Assembly: GCF_004365655.1 (NCBI RefSeq)
Contig: NZ_SOEO01000003.1
Span: forward strand, 1-64,000
DNA length: 64,000 nucleotides
Direction of reading: 5' to 3'
Source: Epilithonimonas xixisoli
GTDB lineage: Bacteria > Bacteroidota > Bacteroidia > Flavobacteriales > Weeksellaceae
The notes below the pieces were generated by a model. The model saw nothing but the letters and a program-made list of their open reading frames with translations. It did no database searches and had not been told where the DNA came from. Of this stretch, positions 35,381 to 44,499 are shown piece by piece (within the stretch, counting starts at the first letter, position 1; each line of letters starts with the position of its first letter). The translations under genes were made by a program, and so were the position numbers.

Positions 35381-35835
35381 TGGATAAAATCGAAATACAA
35401 CTTCAAAATATAGAATCACTTTTATCCAAAATTGATGTGACAAATGAGAAGGTTTCCAAAGCTTCTATTGGTTGGCATTTGGAACATTCTTTACTTATTT
35501 TAAATAGCAGTTTGAAAGGTTTGACAATGACAAATCCGAAAGATTACAATCCAAAATTTAGTCTTAAAAAATTTATTTTCCTGAATTTTGGAATGATTCC
35601 GAGAGGGAAAATACGAGCGCCAAAACAATTCATTCCATTAGAAGTTCCAACTCAGGAAAGTATTTTGAAACTGATTAATCTGGCAAAGGAAAGATTGAAA
35701 GCTGTGGAAGATCTTCCGGAAAAATCTTTTATCATACATCCATTTTTAGGTGATTTTGATAAGAAAACGACGCTTAGATTTTTGTGGCTTCACAGCAATC
35801 ATCATTTGAAAATTGTGGATGATATTTTGAAATAA
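35380..35835 (+). CDS. DUF1569 / DinB-like protein
   Basis: The product has 151 residues, with a four-helix pattern and the histidines expected for DinB-like metal sites (GWHLEHSLLIL near 32-42 and WLHSNHHLKIVDDIL at the end). It most resembles DUF1569. Substrate is unknown; related proteins include thiol-dependent transferases. It is coupled to lpxB by a one-base overlap, although no lipid A role is implied by its fold. Confidence 0.78.
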   Translation: MDKIEIQLQNIESLLSKIDVTNEKVSKASIGWHLEHSLLILNSSLKGLTMTNPKDYNPKFSLKKFIFLNFGMIPRGKIRAPKQFIPLEVPTQESILKLINLAKERLKAVEDLPEKSFIIHPFLGDFDKKTTLRFLWLHSNHHLKIVDDILK

Positions 35836-35928
35836 ATTTTATTTCGCTGTTAGGTTTGTGTGAAATTTCACAGAAATTAAACTTTTTTATAAATTTAATT
35901 TGTAGATTTATAAAAACACAAATCACAG

Positions 35929-37722
35929 ATGAACAAACAACCTTTGCTCATTTTAGTAATCTGTCTCATACTTGGGATACTGTTTCAAGAGTATTTGATT
36001 TTGAGCGAATTAACTATTTTTTATTTATTGGTTTTTTCGGGAATTTCTTTAATTTCAATCCTCATCAAATCTCCATTTTTCCAGAAGGCAAAATATTATT
36101 TTTTAGGTTTTTTCTTTTTCTCAATTGGAATTTTTCTACATTCTCAAAATTCTGATAAACCAGAAATTCCAACTTTAAAAGAGAAAGAAAACATCGTTTT
36201 TCAGCTCAGCAAAAAACTGAATTCAAATGAGAAAAACAGAAGATATTTTGTTGAAATCTTAGCAATTCCTTCAAACGACATAAAAGATTTCTCGCCAATC
36301 AAAACGGTTCTCAGCATTCCAAAACATCAAGAACCATTAGACTTCAATCATTTTTATAATGCAGAAGTTTATATTCATCAGCCAGAAAAAATTAATAATG
36401 ATTTTCAGTTTGATTATGAAAAATATCTGGCAAGACAAGACGTTTTTCTGCAAGCTTATTTACCAAATGACATTCTGAAAACTGAAAAAACTGAAGTTTC
36501 ATTTTACGACCAGATTAGACAAAAACGTCTTCAGATTCTCAACAAAATCAATCAAACACCACTTTCTCCCAAGATTCAGGAGTTTTTGAAGGGCATTATT
36601 TTGTCGGACAGAACCGAAATGGATTCCGAAACCGTCCAAGATTTCAATCAAACTGGACTGACGCATCTTTTGGCAATTTCCGGTTCGCATATGGTGATTA
36701 TTTTCTGGATGACTTTGTTTGTTTTTAATCAAATTATCCCGATCAAATTTCGAAAACTTTCTATCATTTTGAGTTTGGTTTTGATTTGGATTTTTGCCGT
36801 TTTTATAGATTATGGAAGCTCTGTGATGCGGAGTTGTTTGATGATTACGTGTTATTACGTGATGGTTTTGTTGCAACGGAAATCAGATTTGTTGCATTCT
36901 TTGGCATTGTCCGCTTTCATGCTTTTGATTTTCGATTCCAAACAGTTTTTCGATGTCGGATTTCAATTGAGCTATGTGGCGGTTGTAGGAATTTGGTGGT
37001 TGTCTGGGCCAATTAAAAAACTATTTCGAAAACCCAAATATTGGTTGGAAGATTTTGTTTATAGCATCACGGCGATGACTTTTTCTGCACAGATTGCAAC
37101 TTTGCCATTGGCGATTTATTATTTCCATCAATTTTCATTTGTCTCCATTTTTGCCAACTTGCTCATCATTCCGCTTTCGGAAATCATTATTATTTCATCT
37201 TTATTAATGGTAATTGCAATAGCTTTTGGAATGAAATATCTCTTAGTTTTCCAAATTTTCGATGTGTTTATTCTTTATGTTTTGAAAGTCATTCATTGGC
37301 TTTCCAGCTTCGATACGTTGATGAATAAGAATCTTTCTTTAGGTTTATTAGAATTAAGTGCTTTGTTTTTGATGATTTATTTTCTGAAATTCATTATCAA
37401 AGATATTTTCAATCTCAAATATTTGTTGCGTTTTAGTTTTTGTCTTCTGTTATTTTTCGGATTGAGAATCGGTTTTAATTATTATAATTTTGAGAAAGAA
37501 GAAGTTCTTGTGCATCATTTTTATAAAGACAAAATCATCTGCGTCAAAAAGAAAAATCAGCTTGTTTTTTGGCTTAAGGAAAATAAGAATGAAGAGAAAA
37601 TTATAGATTTTGTTATCAATCCTTATTTGGTTTCACGACGACTTTCTGATTTCGAAATCAATTACTATCCAGAAGATTCTGAATCATTTGTGTACGGAGG
37701 AAAACAATATAAATTGAAATAA
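35929..37722 (+). CDS. ComEC/Rec2-family membrane protein
   Basis: The product has 597 residues. An N-terminal membrane hairpin and a soluble DUF4131-type domain (about 25-210) precede a competence domain with about 8-9 transmembrane segments (about 230-500). Its hallmark is GLTHLLAISGSHMVIIF followed by YGSSVMRSCLMI. ComEC forms the inner-membrane channel for single-stranded DNA in natural transformation. The C-terminal metallo-beta-lactamase nuclease domain found in many ComEC proteins is missing; after the last helices only about 70 residues follow. A role in DNA uptake is likely by family but not proven. Confidence 0.85.
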   Translation: MNKQPLLILVICLILGILFQEYLILSELTIFYLLVFSGISLISILIKSPFFQKAKYYFLGFFFFSIGIFLHSQNSDKPEIPTLKEKENIVFQLSKKLNSNEKNRRYFVEILAIPSNDIKDFSPIKTVLSIPKHQEPLDFNHFYNAEVYIHQPEKINNDFQFDYEKYLARQDVFLQAYLPNDILKTEKTEVSFYDQIRQKRLQILNKINQTPLSPKIQEFLKGIILSDRTEMDSETVQDFNQTGLTHLLAISGSHMVIIFWMTLFVFNQIIPIKFRKLSIILSLVLIWIFAVFIDYGSSVMRSCLMITCYYVMVLLQRKSDLLHSLALSAFMLLIFDSKQFFDVGFQLSYVAVVGIWWLSGPIKKLFRKPKYWLEDFVYSITAMTFSAQIATLPLAIYYFHQFSFVSIFANLLIIPLSEIIIISSLLMVIAIAFGMKYLLVFQIFDVFILYVLKVIHWLSSFDTLMNKNLSLGLLELSALFLMIYFLKFIIKDIFNLKYLLRFSFCLLLFFGLRIGFNYYNFEKEEVLVHHFYKDKIICVKKKNQLVFWLKENKNEEKIIDFVINPYLVSRRLSDFEINYYPEDSESFVYGGKQYKLK

Positions 37723-37792
37723 TTATAGTTTTTATAAATAAAGTTTTGTGTTTTTAATAAGAATTATGTATTTTTAAGCAAAACAAAAAACT

Positions 37793-38359
37793 ATGATGGA
37801 TTTCTTCGTTGGGATGAGCACTTTGCAGCAATCCTTCTGGTGGGTGGCAATCATCGCCAGTTTTATTTTTCTGATTCAACTTATTTTTACCATTATTGGA
37901 ACAGACTTGTCCGATGGTCTGGGGGCGGATTTCGATGGTGATTTGGATGCTGTTCACGGCCCTTTCCAATTGTTTTCTTTTCGGAATTTGATTAATTTTT
38001 TAATGGGATTTGGCTGGACAGGTGTGGCGTTTTATCACAGTTTTCAAAACCAAATGTTCCTGGTGATTTTGGCGGCAATAGTTGGAAGTCTTTTCGTCGT
38101 CGTCTTCTTTCTTGTCATCAAGCAAATCATGAAATTGACGGAAGACAACACTTTCAATATCGATAAATTGGTTGGGAAAACCGCCGAAGTCTATCTCAGA
38201 ATTCCCGAAGCAAAATCGGGGAAAGGTAAAATACAGGTTTCGCTAAATGGCACAAACCACGAATTATTGGCTGTAACAGAAGCCCAAGAAATTCCATCTG
38301 GAACTATGGTGAAAATTATTCGTGTGGAAGAAAAAATACTTATTGTTGAAAAAATTTAA
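37793..38359 (+). CDS. NfeD-like membrane protein, flotillin partner
   Basis: The product has 188 residues, with three transmembrane segments (about 15-40, 68-85, 90-112) and a C-terminal OB-like beta domain (about 125-188, NIDKLVGKTAEVYLRIPEAKSGKGKIQVSLNG). This is the YuaF/NfeD layout. YuaF-like proteins sit next to flotillins and help organise membrane microdomains. The flotillin gene begins 9 bases downstream, supporting an operon. Confidence 0.85.
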   Translation: MMDFFVGMSTLQQSFWWVAIIASFIFLIQLIFTIIGTDLSDGLGADFDGDLDAVHGPFQLFSFRNLINFLMGFGWTGVAFYHSFQNQMFLVILAAIVGSLFVVVFFLVIKQIMKLTEDNTFNIDKLVGKTAEVYLRIPEAKSGKGKIQVSLNGTNHELLAVTEAQEIPSGTMVKIIRVEEKILIVEKI

Positions 38360-38368
38360 TAACACTAT

Positions 38369-39925
38369 ATGGAAATGATTAACGGAAGTTTTATTCTGAT
38401 TCTAGTCGGAGTATTCGTATTATTTGTAACATTCTTGGCGCTGATCTCGCGCTACAAACGTTGTCCGTCCGACAAGATTTTGGTAATCTATGGGAAAACC
38501 GGAGGCAGTTCTGCCAAATGTATTCACGGTGGTGGAGCCTTTGTTTGGCCGGTGATTCAGGATTTCGCTTACTTGGATTTGAAACCAATTTCGATCGAAG
38601 CCAATTTGACCAACGCACTTTCCCGTCAAAACATTCGTGTGGATGTGCCTTGTAGATTTACCATTGCGATTTCTACAGAGCCAGACACGATGGGAAATGC
38701 AGCAGAACGTCTTTTGGGTCTTTCGCAAGAGCAGATTCAGGAACTTTCTAAGGATATTTTGTTTGGTCAGCTTCGTTTGGTAATCGCAACGATGACGATT
38801 GAAGAAATCAACACAGACAGAGATAAGTTCTTGGACAATATTTCCAAAAATGTTGATACAGAATTGAAGAAAATTGGTCTGAAATTAATCAACGTCAACG
38901 TAACCGATATTCGCGATGAGTCTGGTTATATCGAAGCTTTGGGTAAAGAAGCTGCGGCAAAAGCGATTAACGAAGCCATCATTTCTGTGGCAGAGCAAAC
39001 CAAAATCGGGGAAACAGGAAAAGCTGTTGCAGACAGAGAAAAAGACACACAGATTGCAGAAACACAAAGAGATCGCGATGTGAAAATTGCGATTACCAAT
39101 AAGGATCGTGAGGTTAGCATTGCATCCGCAGGAAAAGATGAAGCAATTGGAAAAGCAGAAGCTGAAAAAGAATCCAGAATTGCAACGTCCGAAGCCAATT
39201 CACTAGCTGTAAAAGGTGAGAATGAGGCCAAAATTACCATCGCTAATTCCGATGCAGAAAGAAGAGAGAAAGAAGCAGAAGCTTTGAGAATTGCAACTGC
39301 AGCTGAGAAAGTTCAGGCGGCTAAAGCTTTGGAAGAGTCTTACCTTGCCGAGCAAAAAGCGGAAACTGCCAGAGCAGAAAGAGAACGTTCCACGCAACAG
39401 GCAAACATCGTAGTTCCGGCAGAAATTGCTAAGCAAAAAGCCATCATAGATGCTCAAGCAGAAGCGGAAAAAATCAGATTGCAAGCAAAAGGAGAAGCCG
39501 ACGCCATCTTTGCCAAAATGGAAGCCGAAGCAAAAGGTCTTTATGAAATCCTGACCAAACAAGCGGAAGGTTATGACCAAATTGTGAAAGCGGCAGGTGG
39601 CGATACCAACAGCGCCTTCCAATTATTATTAATAGAAAAACTTCCAGAATTGGTGAAAACTCAAGTGGAGGCGGTGAAGAATATTAAGATTGATAAAGTA
39701 ACCGTCTGGGACAGCGGAAACAATCAGGACGGCAATACCTCAACGGCTAATTTCGTTTCCGGAATGATGAAAACCGTTCCACCTCTCAATGATTTGTTCA
39801 ATATGGCTGGACTTGATTTACCTTCTTATCTGAAAGGTAAAGATGAAAAGCAAATTGTGGAAGTAAAAGAAGTTAAAAAAACCGAAACGCCACCGAAAAC
39901 GGATGATGGCGCGGGGCATTCCTAA
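38369..39925 (+). CDS. Flotillin family protein
   Basis: The product has 518 residues. An N-terminal membrane segment (about 6-28) leads to an SPFH/band 7 domain (about 30-215, including VPCRFTIAISTEPDTMGNAAERLLGLS). A long Ala/Glu-rich coiled coil (about 215-400) with repeated AEKE and AEAEKIRLQ segments follows, then a C-terminal tail with VKTQVEAVKNIKIDKVTVWD. Flotillins oligomerise in membrane microdomains and affect fluidity and protein partitioning. It is co-transcribed with the NfeD-like gene and followed by a strong terminator. Confidence 0.93.
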   Translation: MEMINGSFILILVGVFVLFVTFLALISRYKRCPSDKILVIYGKTGGSSAKCIHGGGAFVWPVIQDFAYLDLKPISIEANLTNALSRQNIRVDVPCRFTIAISTEPDTMGNAAERLLGLSQEQIQELSKDILFGQLRLVIATMTIEEINTDRDKFLDNISKNVDTELKKIGLKLINVNVTDIRDESGYIEALGKEAAAKAINEAIISVAEQTKIGETGKAVADREKDTQIAETQRDRDVKIAITNKDREVSIASAGKDEAIGKAEAEKESRIATSEANSLAVKGENEAKITIANSDAERREKEAEALRIATAAEKVQAAKALEESYLAEQKAETARAERERSTQQANIVVPAEIAKQKAIIDAQAEAEKIRLQAKGEADAIFAKMEAEAKGLYEILTKQAEGYDQIVKAAGGDTNSAFQLLLIEKLPELVKTQVEAVKNIKIDKVTVWDSGNNQDGNTSTANFVSGMMKTVPPLNDLFNMAGLDLPSYLKGKDEKQIVEVKEVKKTETPPKTDDGAGHS

Positions 39926-39960
39926 GCAGAAACTTTAAAGAATAATTTAATATTATTTAT

Positions 39961-39998
39961 AAACGTCCGTATCTTTCTTTGAAAAGATGCGGACGTTT
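39961..39998 (+). terminator. Terminator after flotillin gene
   Basis: AAACGTCCGTATCTTT pairs with AAAGATGCGGACGTTT around a short loop, followed by TTGTTT. It is strong and close to the flotillin stop. Confidence 0.88.
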
Positions 39999-40110
39999 TG
40001 TTTAAAACATCGAGACCTTTTTACGAAACATCAGGACTTTTTTTCATGATCTCAGCAAACGCTCTATCAATCGGATTTACCAAAGGTCAAAAATTTCATT
40101 TAAAAACAAT

Positions 40111-40142
40111 AAAAAAACCCCTTCAGAGTTTCAAACTCTGTA
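40111..40142 (-). terminator. Probable terminator of LLM gene
   Basis: On the minus strand CAGAGTTTGAAACTCTG is a perfect palindrome followed by AAGGGG and seven T. The stem and the T run are separated by six bases, which weakens the call. It is 16 bases after the stop codon of the luciferase-like gene. Confidence 0.55.
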
Positions 40143-40157
40143 AAATATTGATTGTTC

Positions 40158-41177
40158 TTATCTTACTTCTGGAGCCACTTTCTCCCCGAACAATTCGATA
40201 GATTTCATCATCACATCGTGTGCAGGATCGCCCACATCCATATGTCCGATGAATCTTGTTAAACCAAACAATTCCTTCATTTCAGCTATTTTATCAGAAA
40301 CCTGATTGGCACTTCCGATGAAAAGTGCGCCATCTTCGCTTCTTCCGCCTTCATACTGCTCTTTGGTGTATGGTGCCCAGCCACGGCTTTTCCCGATTCT
40401 GTCCATCTGAGATTTGTAGTTGAAGAAATATTGGTCAATATCTTTTTGATCATCACTTACAAAGGTGTGAGAATGGATGGCAATCTGCATCTTGCTTTCA
40501 TCGTGTCCGGCTCTCAGATATTCTTGTTTGTAAAAATCGATGAGGTTTTTGAACTGTCTCGGCATTCCTCCAATGATAGCGACAATCAATGGTAATCCCA
40601 ATTTTGCTGCTCTCAAAACAGATTCCGGAGTTCCGCCCACTGCAATCCAGATGGGCAATTTACCTTCGTTGTAAGCTCTTGGATAGACGGTTTGGTTTTC
40701 CATTGGCCTTCTTAAGATTCCGCTCCAGCTTACATTTTCTTCGTTGTTGATTTTCAATAATAAATCCAGTTTCTCTTCGAAAAGCTGGTTGTAATCTGAC
40801 AAATCATAACCAAACAACGGGAAAGACTCGATGAAGCTTCCTCTTCCCACGAAGATTTCTGCTCTGCCTTTCGAAATCAAATCGATGGTAGAAAAGTTTT
40901 GATACACTTTCACAGGTTCGGATGAACTTAGAACAGTGACGCCACTTGCCAATTTGATGTTTTTTGTAATGCTTGCGGCGGAAGCCAACAAGATTTCGGG
41001 TGAAGATACAGCATAATCTTCTCTATGGTGCTCACCCATTGCGAAAACGTCCAAACCAACTTCATCCATCAGTTTTACCTGATCCAGAATTTCGTTTAGT
41101 TTTACGCTTGCGTCTCTATATTTTCCGGTTTTGGTGTCGAAAGAAACATCTCCGAACATCCCGATTCCTAATTCCAT
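40158..41177 (-). CDS. LLM-class flavin-dependent oxidoreductase
   Basis: The product has 339 residues with a TIM-barrel luciferase-like pattern: ELGIGMFGD at the start, EVGLDVFAMGEHHREDYAVSSPEILLA, LASGVTVLSSSEPVKVYQNFSTIDLISKGRAEIFVGRGSF and LPIWIAVGGTPESVLRAAKLG. It probably uses FMN, F420 being unlikely in this group. The substrate is unknown. It stands alone. Confidence 0.88.
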   Translation of the reverse strand: MELGIGMFGDVSFDTKTGKYRDASVKLNEILDQVKLMDEVGLDVFAMGEHHREDYAVSSPEILLASAASITKNIKLASGVTVLSSSEPVKVYQNFSTIDLISKGRAEIFVGRGSFIESFPLFGYDLSDYNQLFEEKLDLLLKINNEENVSWSGILRRPMENQTVYPRAYNEGKLPIWIAVGGTPESVLRAAKLGLPLIVAIIGGMPRQFKNLIDFYKQEYLRAGHDESKMQIAIHSHTFVSDDQKDIDQYFFNYKSQMDRIGKSRGWAPYTKEQYEGGRSEDGALFIGSANQVSDKIAEMKELFGLTRFIGHMDVGDPAHDVMMKSIELFGEKVAPEVR

Positions 41178-41275
41178 AATAGTCTCATTTTTATAGAAAC
41201 AAAATTAAGACTTACGAATTTGTCTGACGTTGATGTAGGATAATTATGAAAGTTGAATTGTTTAAGCTATCATCT

Positions 41276-42154
41276 TTACTTCTTCAAATTGTAATAAATG
41301 CTTTTCACCAATCCATCTGCCACAGAAATTTTCGGCACATAGATCTGTTTGATTTCCGCCCAGGTCATCACGTTGTTATAGATTTGTAAAGCCGGAACAA
41401 TGACATCAGCACGATCTTCGCGGAACTGGTAAAGTTGCATTCTCTCTTCTACAGAAAGTTTTTCCATCTCTTTCAGGTATTTTTTGATGATAGAAACAGA
41501 CATTGGTTTGCCGTCTTTGGTTTTGCTGAGAGAGAATATTTTATTAATGTTCCCTCCAGAACCGATTGCAACCACAGGTTTTTTGCTCTTGATTTTATCT
41601 TTGATTTCGTCCTTCATCTCGTCCCAAATATTCGGCGTTACCAAACCGTTGAGTAGTCTGATGGTTCCAATATTGAAGGAATGCTCGTATTTCATCTTGT
41701 TGTTTTCGTAGAATGTGAGCTCTGTGGAACCGCCTCCAACATCTACGTACAGATAGGCGAACTCTTTGTCAAGTCCTTCTGCGACGTGGTTTTCATAGAT
41801 TAAGGTGGCTTCCTCGTCGCCAGTGATGATTTCGATATTAATGTCCGCTTGCTCTTTTACGATATCGATGATTTCCTGTCCGTTTTTTGCATCACGCATC
41901 GCGCTGGTGGCGCAAGCACGGTAATGTTCCACTTTGTAGATCTCCATCATCTCGCGGAAAATAATCATTGTTTTGATGACCATTTGTTTCCTGTCTTCTC
42001 CTATTTCGCCATTGCTGAAGACGTCAAAACCCAGTCTCAAAGGGATTCTCAGGAGATTCAGTTTGGTGAATTCTGGTTTGCCCTTGGTTTCTTTTACTTC
42101 ATTGATGAGGAGTCTTGCGGCATTGCTTCCGATGTCTATAGCAGCGATTATCAT
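41276..42154 (-). CDS. ppx: Ppx/GppA-type phosphatase
   Basis: The product has 292 residues of the actin-like ASKHA fold. The phosphate 1 motif is IAAIDIGSNAARLLI (residues 3-17), then YRACATSAMRDAKNG, DEEATLIYENH and the phosphate 2 motif YVDVGGGSTELTFY. It lacks the C-terminal HD-like domain found in longer Ppx proteins. It may degrade polyphosphate or act on pppGpp. It lies 40 bases downstream of ppk1 on the same strand, which favours polyphosphate turnover. Confidence 0.88.
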   Translation of the reverse strand: MIIAAIDIGSNAARLLINEVKETKGKPEFTKLNLLRIPLRLGFDVFSNGEIGEDRKQMVIKTMIIFREMMEIYKVEHYRACATSAMRDAKNGQEIIDIVKEQADINIEIITGDEEATLIYENHVAEGLDKEFAYLYVDVGGGSTELTFYENNKMKYEHSFNIGTIRLLNGLVTPNIWDEMKDEIKDKIKSKKPVVAIGSGGNINKIFSLSKTKDGKPMSVSIIKKYLKEMEKLSVEERMQLYQFREDRADVIVPALQIYNNVMTWAEIKQIYVPKISVADGLVKSIYYNLKK

Positions 42155-42194
42155 GGATTGGACGGATTAAAAAAATAAATATAGAATATTTTTT

Positions 42195-44264
42195 TTAGTA
42201 TTTCTGATTTTTCAAATAATTGTAAGTCTCGATTTGTGATCTTTTTTGCAATTGTTTGCCGTCTTCCACATATTCGTTTCTCATATTCTTGTCCAGTATT
42301 CTGGATTTCACATTGTCTTCCAATTGAATATCTAGGAGTGTTTTCAATTCTTTTTTTAGATTTTTTTGTAGGATTGGCGTCGCGGCTTCTATCCTGTAAT
42401 CCAAATTTCTCGTCATCCAATCGGCAGAAGAGATGTACATATTTTCTGCACCTTTGTTGTAGAAATACATCACTCTGGCGTGTTCCAAATATTCATCCAC
42501 GATGCTTATTCCGTAGATTTTTTTCTTGAATTCTTTCTGATTCACAGCACAATAGATGCCGCGAACAATCATTTTCACCGTCACGCCAGCGTTTGCAGCT
42601 TCGTAAAGTTTTAAGATTAAGGTTTTATCACTCAGAGAATTAACTTTGATAATCATTTCTGCTCTGCGCCCCGATTTGGCTTCTTCTATTTCTTTGTCGA
42701 TATGAGCGATGATTTTTTCTCGCATAAAAATTGGACAAACCATCAGCGTTTTACAACTTTTCAGTGTGACAGAAGGATCAACTCTTGGTTTGCTGAGTGC
42801 TAAAAATATTTTATTAATATCTGCCATCACAGCTCTGTTGGAAGTCATTACAAGATGATCGCCATAGATTTTTGCGGTCTTTTCGTTAAAGTTTCCTGTG
42901 CTGACAAATCCGTATTGAATAGTTCTGTTGTTCACTCTTTTTTTGATGACGCACAACTTGGCGTGTACTTTTCTATTGGGAATGCCCAGAAGAACTTTTA
43001 CGCCTTCCAGTTCAAACTTGTCTTTCCACCAAAGATTGGATTCTTCATCGAATCTTGCACGCAGCTCCAGCATTACTGTCACATCTTTTCCATTTCGGAC
43101 GGCATTAATCAAAGCATTCGCAATCTTAGAGCTCGATGCCAATCTGTACGCTGTGATTTGGATCGATTTTACATCAGGATCCATCGCCGCTTCTCTCAAA
43201 AGGTCAATAACAGAATCGTAAGAATGATAAGGAAATGTCAGCAGAACATCTTTTTTGATAATGACATCCGTCACTCTTTGTTTATTAGCAAATTCCGGAT
43301 GGATAAAAGTGGTTCTTTCGACAGGCTTTTGATACGCTTTGAACACATCAGGAAAATCCATAAAATGTCTGAAATTATGAATCTTCTGTCCCGGAATGAT
43401 GCTGTCTTTTTTTGTTAAATTTAATTTTTTGATGAGGAATTCCAACAAGGCTTTGTCCATCTCTTTATCAAAAACAAAACGGGTTGGTTTCCCTTTTCGT
43501 CGGCTTTTGACACCTTTCTCGATTTTGTCTGCCAAGGTTGTTTTGATGTCATTATCAAGATCAAATTCTGCATCTTTTGTCACTTTGAAACAATGTGCTG
43601 TGAAATCGTCATATCCAAAATAAGAAAAAATATGTGGAAGATTGTAAATGATAACATCTTCCAAAAGCATCACGTCCTTTTGCGTAGGATCTTCTGTTGG
43701 CAACAAAACAAAACGTCCGTTGGCGGTTACAGGAAGCTCTATGATGGCGTATTGACTTTCGTACTGCCATTCTTTTCTGCGCATCGCAATGCCAATGAAA
43801 AGACTTTTCTCACGCAAATATGGCATCGGTTTGTTGTCGTGCAGAAGGATCGGAATCACATTGCTTTCCACTTCTTCATCAAAATATTTGACAACAAATT
43901 CTTTTTGAGCTTCAGTAAGATGTTTATGATCTTTAATGAAAACATTTTCCTTCGCCATTTCACGCTGAACATCCTTCCAGGTTTTGTCAAAATCTTCTTG
44001 TTGATGGATGACCAGCTTATTTATTTTTTGTAAAATTTTGGAAGGCGCATCATAGAAAGATTCGGCAAGAACCTTTTGTTTGAAATCCATGGCACGTTTC
44101 AATCCGGCAACTCTTACCCGGAAAAACTCATCCAGATTATTAGAGAAAATTCCAAGAAAACGAATTCTGAGATGGATGGGAACACTCTTGTCCATCGCTT
44201 CCTGCAGCACTCTGGCGTTGAAGCCGAGCCAGGTGATATCGCGTGGATTAAATTCTTGTGGCAT
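42195..44264 (-). CDS. ppk1: Polyphosphate kinase 1
   Basis: The product has 689 residues from the ATG at 44264 (MPQEFNPRDITWLGFNARVLQEAMD). The frame is open to an upstream ATG at 44324, which would add 20 less-conserved residues; the shorter form fits the family. An N-terminal helical domain (FRVRVAGLKRAMD) precedes two phospholipase D-like catalytic domains. These include NRKVHAKLCVIKKR with the His that is phosphorylated, YGFVSTGNFNEKTAKIYGD and MYISSADWMTRNLDYRIEAATPI. It makes polyphosphate from ATP reversibly. Co-transcription with the ppx gene is likely. Confidence 0.93.
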   Translation of the reverse strand: MPQEFNPRDITWLGFNARVLQEAMDKSVPIHLRIRFLGIFSNNLDEFFRVRVAGLKRAMDFKQKVLAESFYDAPSKILQKINKLVIHQQEDFDKTWKDVQREMAKENVFIKDHKHLTEAQKEFVVKYFDEEVESNVIPILLHDNKPMPYLREKSLFIGIAMRRKEWQYESQYAIIELPVTANGRFVLLPTEDPTQKDVMLLEDVIIYNLPHIFSYFGYDDFTAHCFKVTKDAEFDLDNDIKTTLADKIEKGVKSRRKGKPTRFVFDKEMDKALLEFLIKKLNLTKKDSIIPGQKIHNFRHFMDFPDVFKAYQKPVERTTFIHPEFANKQRVTDVIIKKDVLLTFPYHSYDSVIDLLREAAMDPDVKSIQITAYRLASSSKIANALINAVRNGKDVTVMLELRARFDEESNLWWKDKFELEGVKVLLGIPNRKVHAKLCVIKKRVNNRTIQYGFVSTGNFNEKTAKIYGDHLVMTSNRAVMADINKIFLALSKPRVDPSVTLKSCKTLMVCPIFMREKIIAHIDKEIEEAKSGRRAEMIIKVNSLSDKTLILKLYEAANAGVTVKMIVRGIYCAVNQKEFKKKIYGISIVDEYLEHARVMYFYNKGAENMYISSADWMTRNLDYRIEAATPILQKNLKKELKTLLDIQLEDNVKSRILDKNMRNEYVEDGKQLQKRSQIETYNYLKNQKY

Positions 44265-44342
44265 TAGTGTAGTTTTGTTTATCTCAAAAGTAGTAAAATT
44301 CATTGTATTATTTTGGCTTCGCAAACTACAATCTTCTTTGGC

Positions 44343-44350
44343 AAAGCTAT
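44343..44350 (-). promoter_or_regulatory. -7 element upstream of ppk1
   Basis: TAGCTTTG on the minus strand matches TAnnTTTG about 20 bases before the upstream ATG and 80 bases before the preferred one. Transcription would start before both possible start codons, so it does not decide between them. Confidence 0.45.
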
Positions 44351-44464
44351 GTTTCGGTACTGTAAACTAATTTTTAAATAAATAAGGAATGTGGTTTCGT
44401 TGAGGATTTTATAGTTGATGTTAAAATATTTAATAAAATTTATAAAATATATCTAAAAATAATA

Positions 44465-44472
44465 TAGATTTG
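44465..44472 (+). promoter_or_regulatory. -7 element of M43 protease gene
   Basis: TAGATTTG fits TAnnTTTG and lies 27 bases before the chosen ATG at 44500. No TTG at -33. Confidence 0.5.
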
Positions 44473-44499
44473 CAACCCTTTTAATTGATTATAAAAAAA

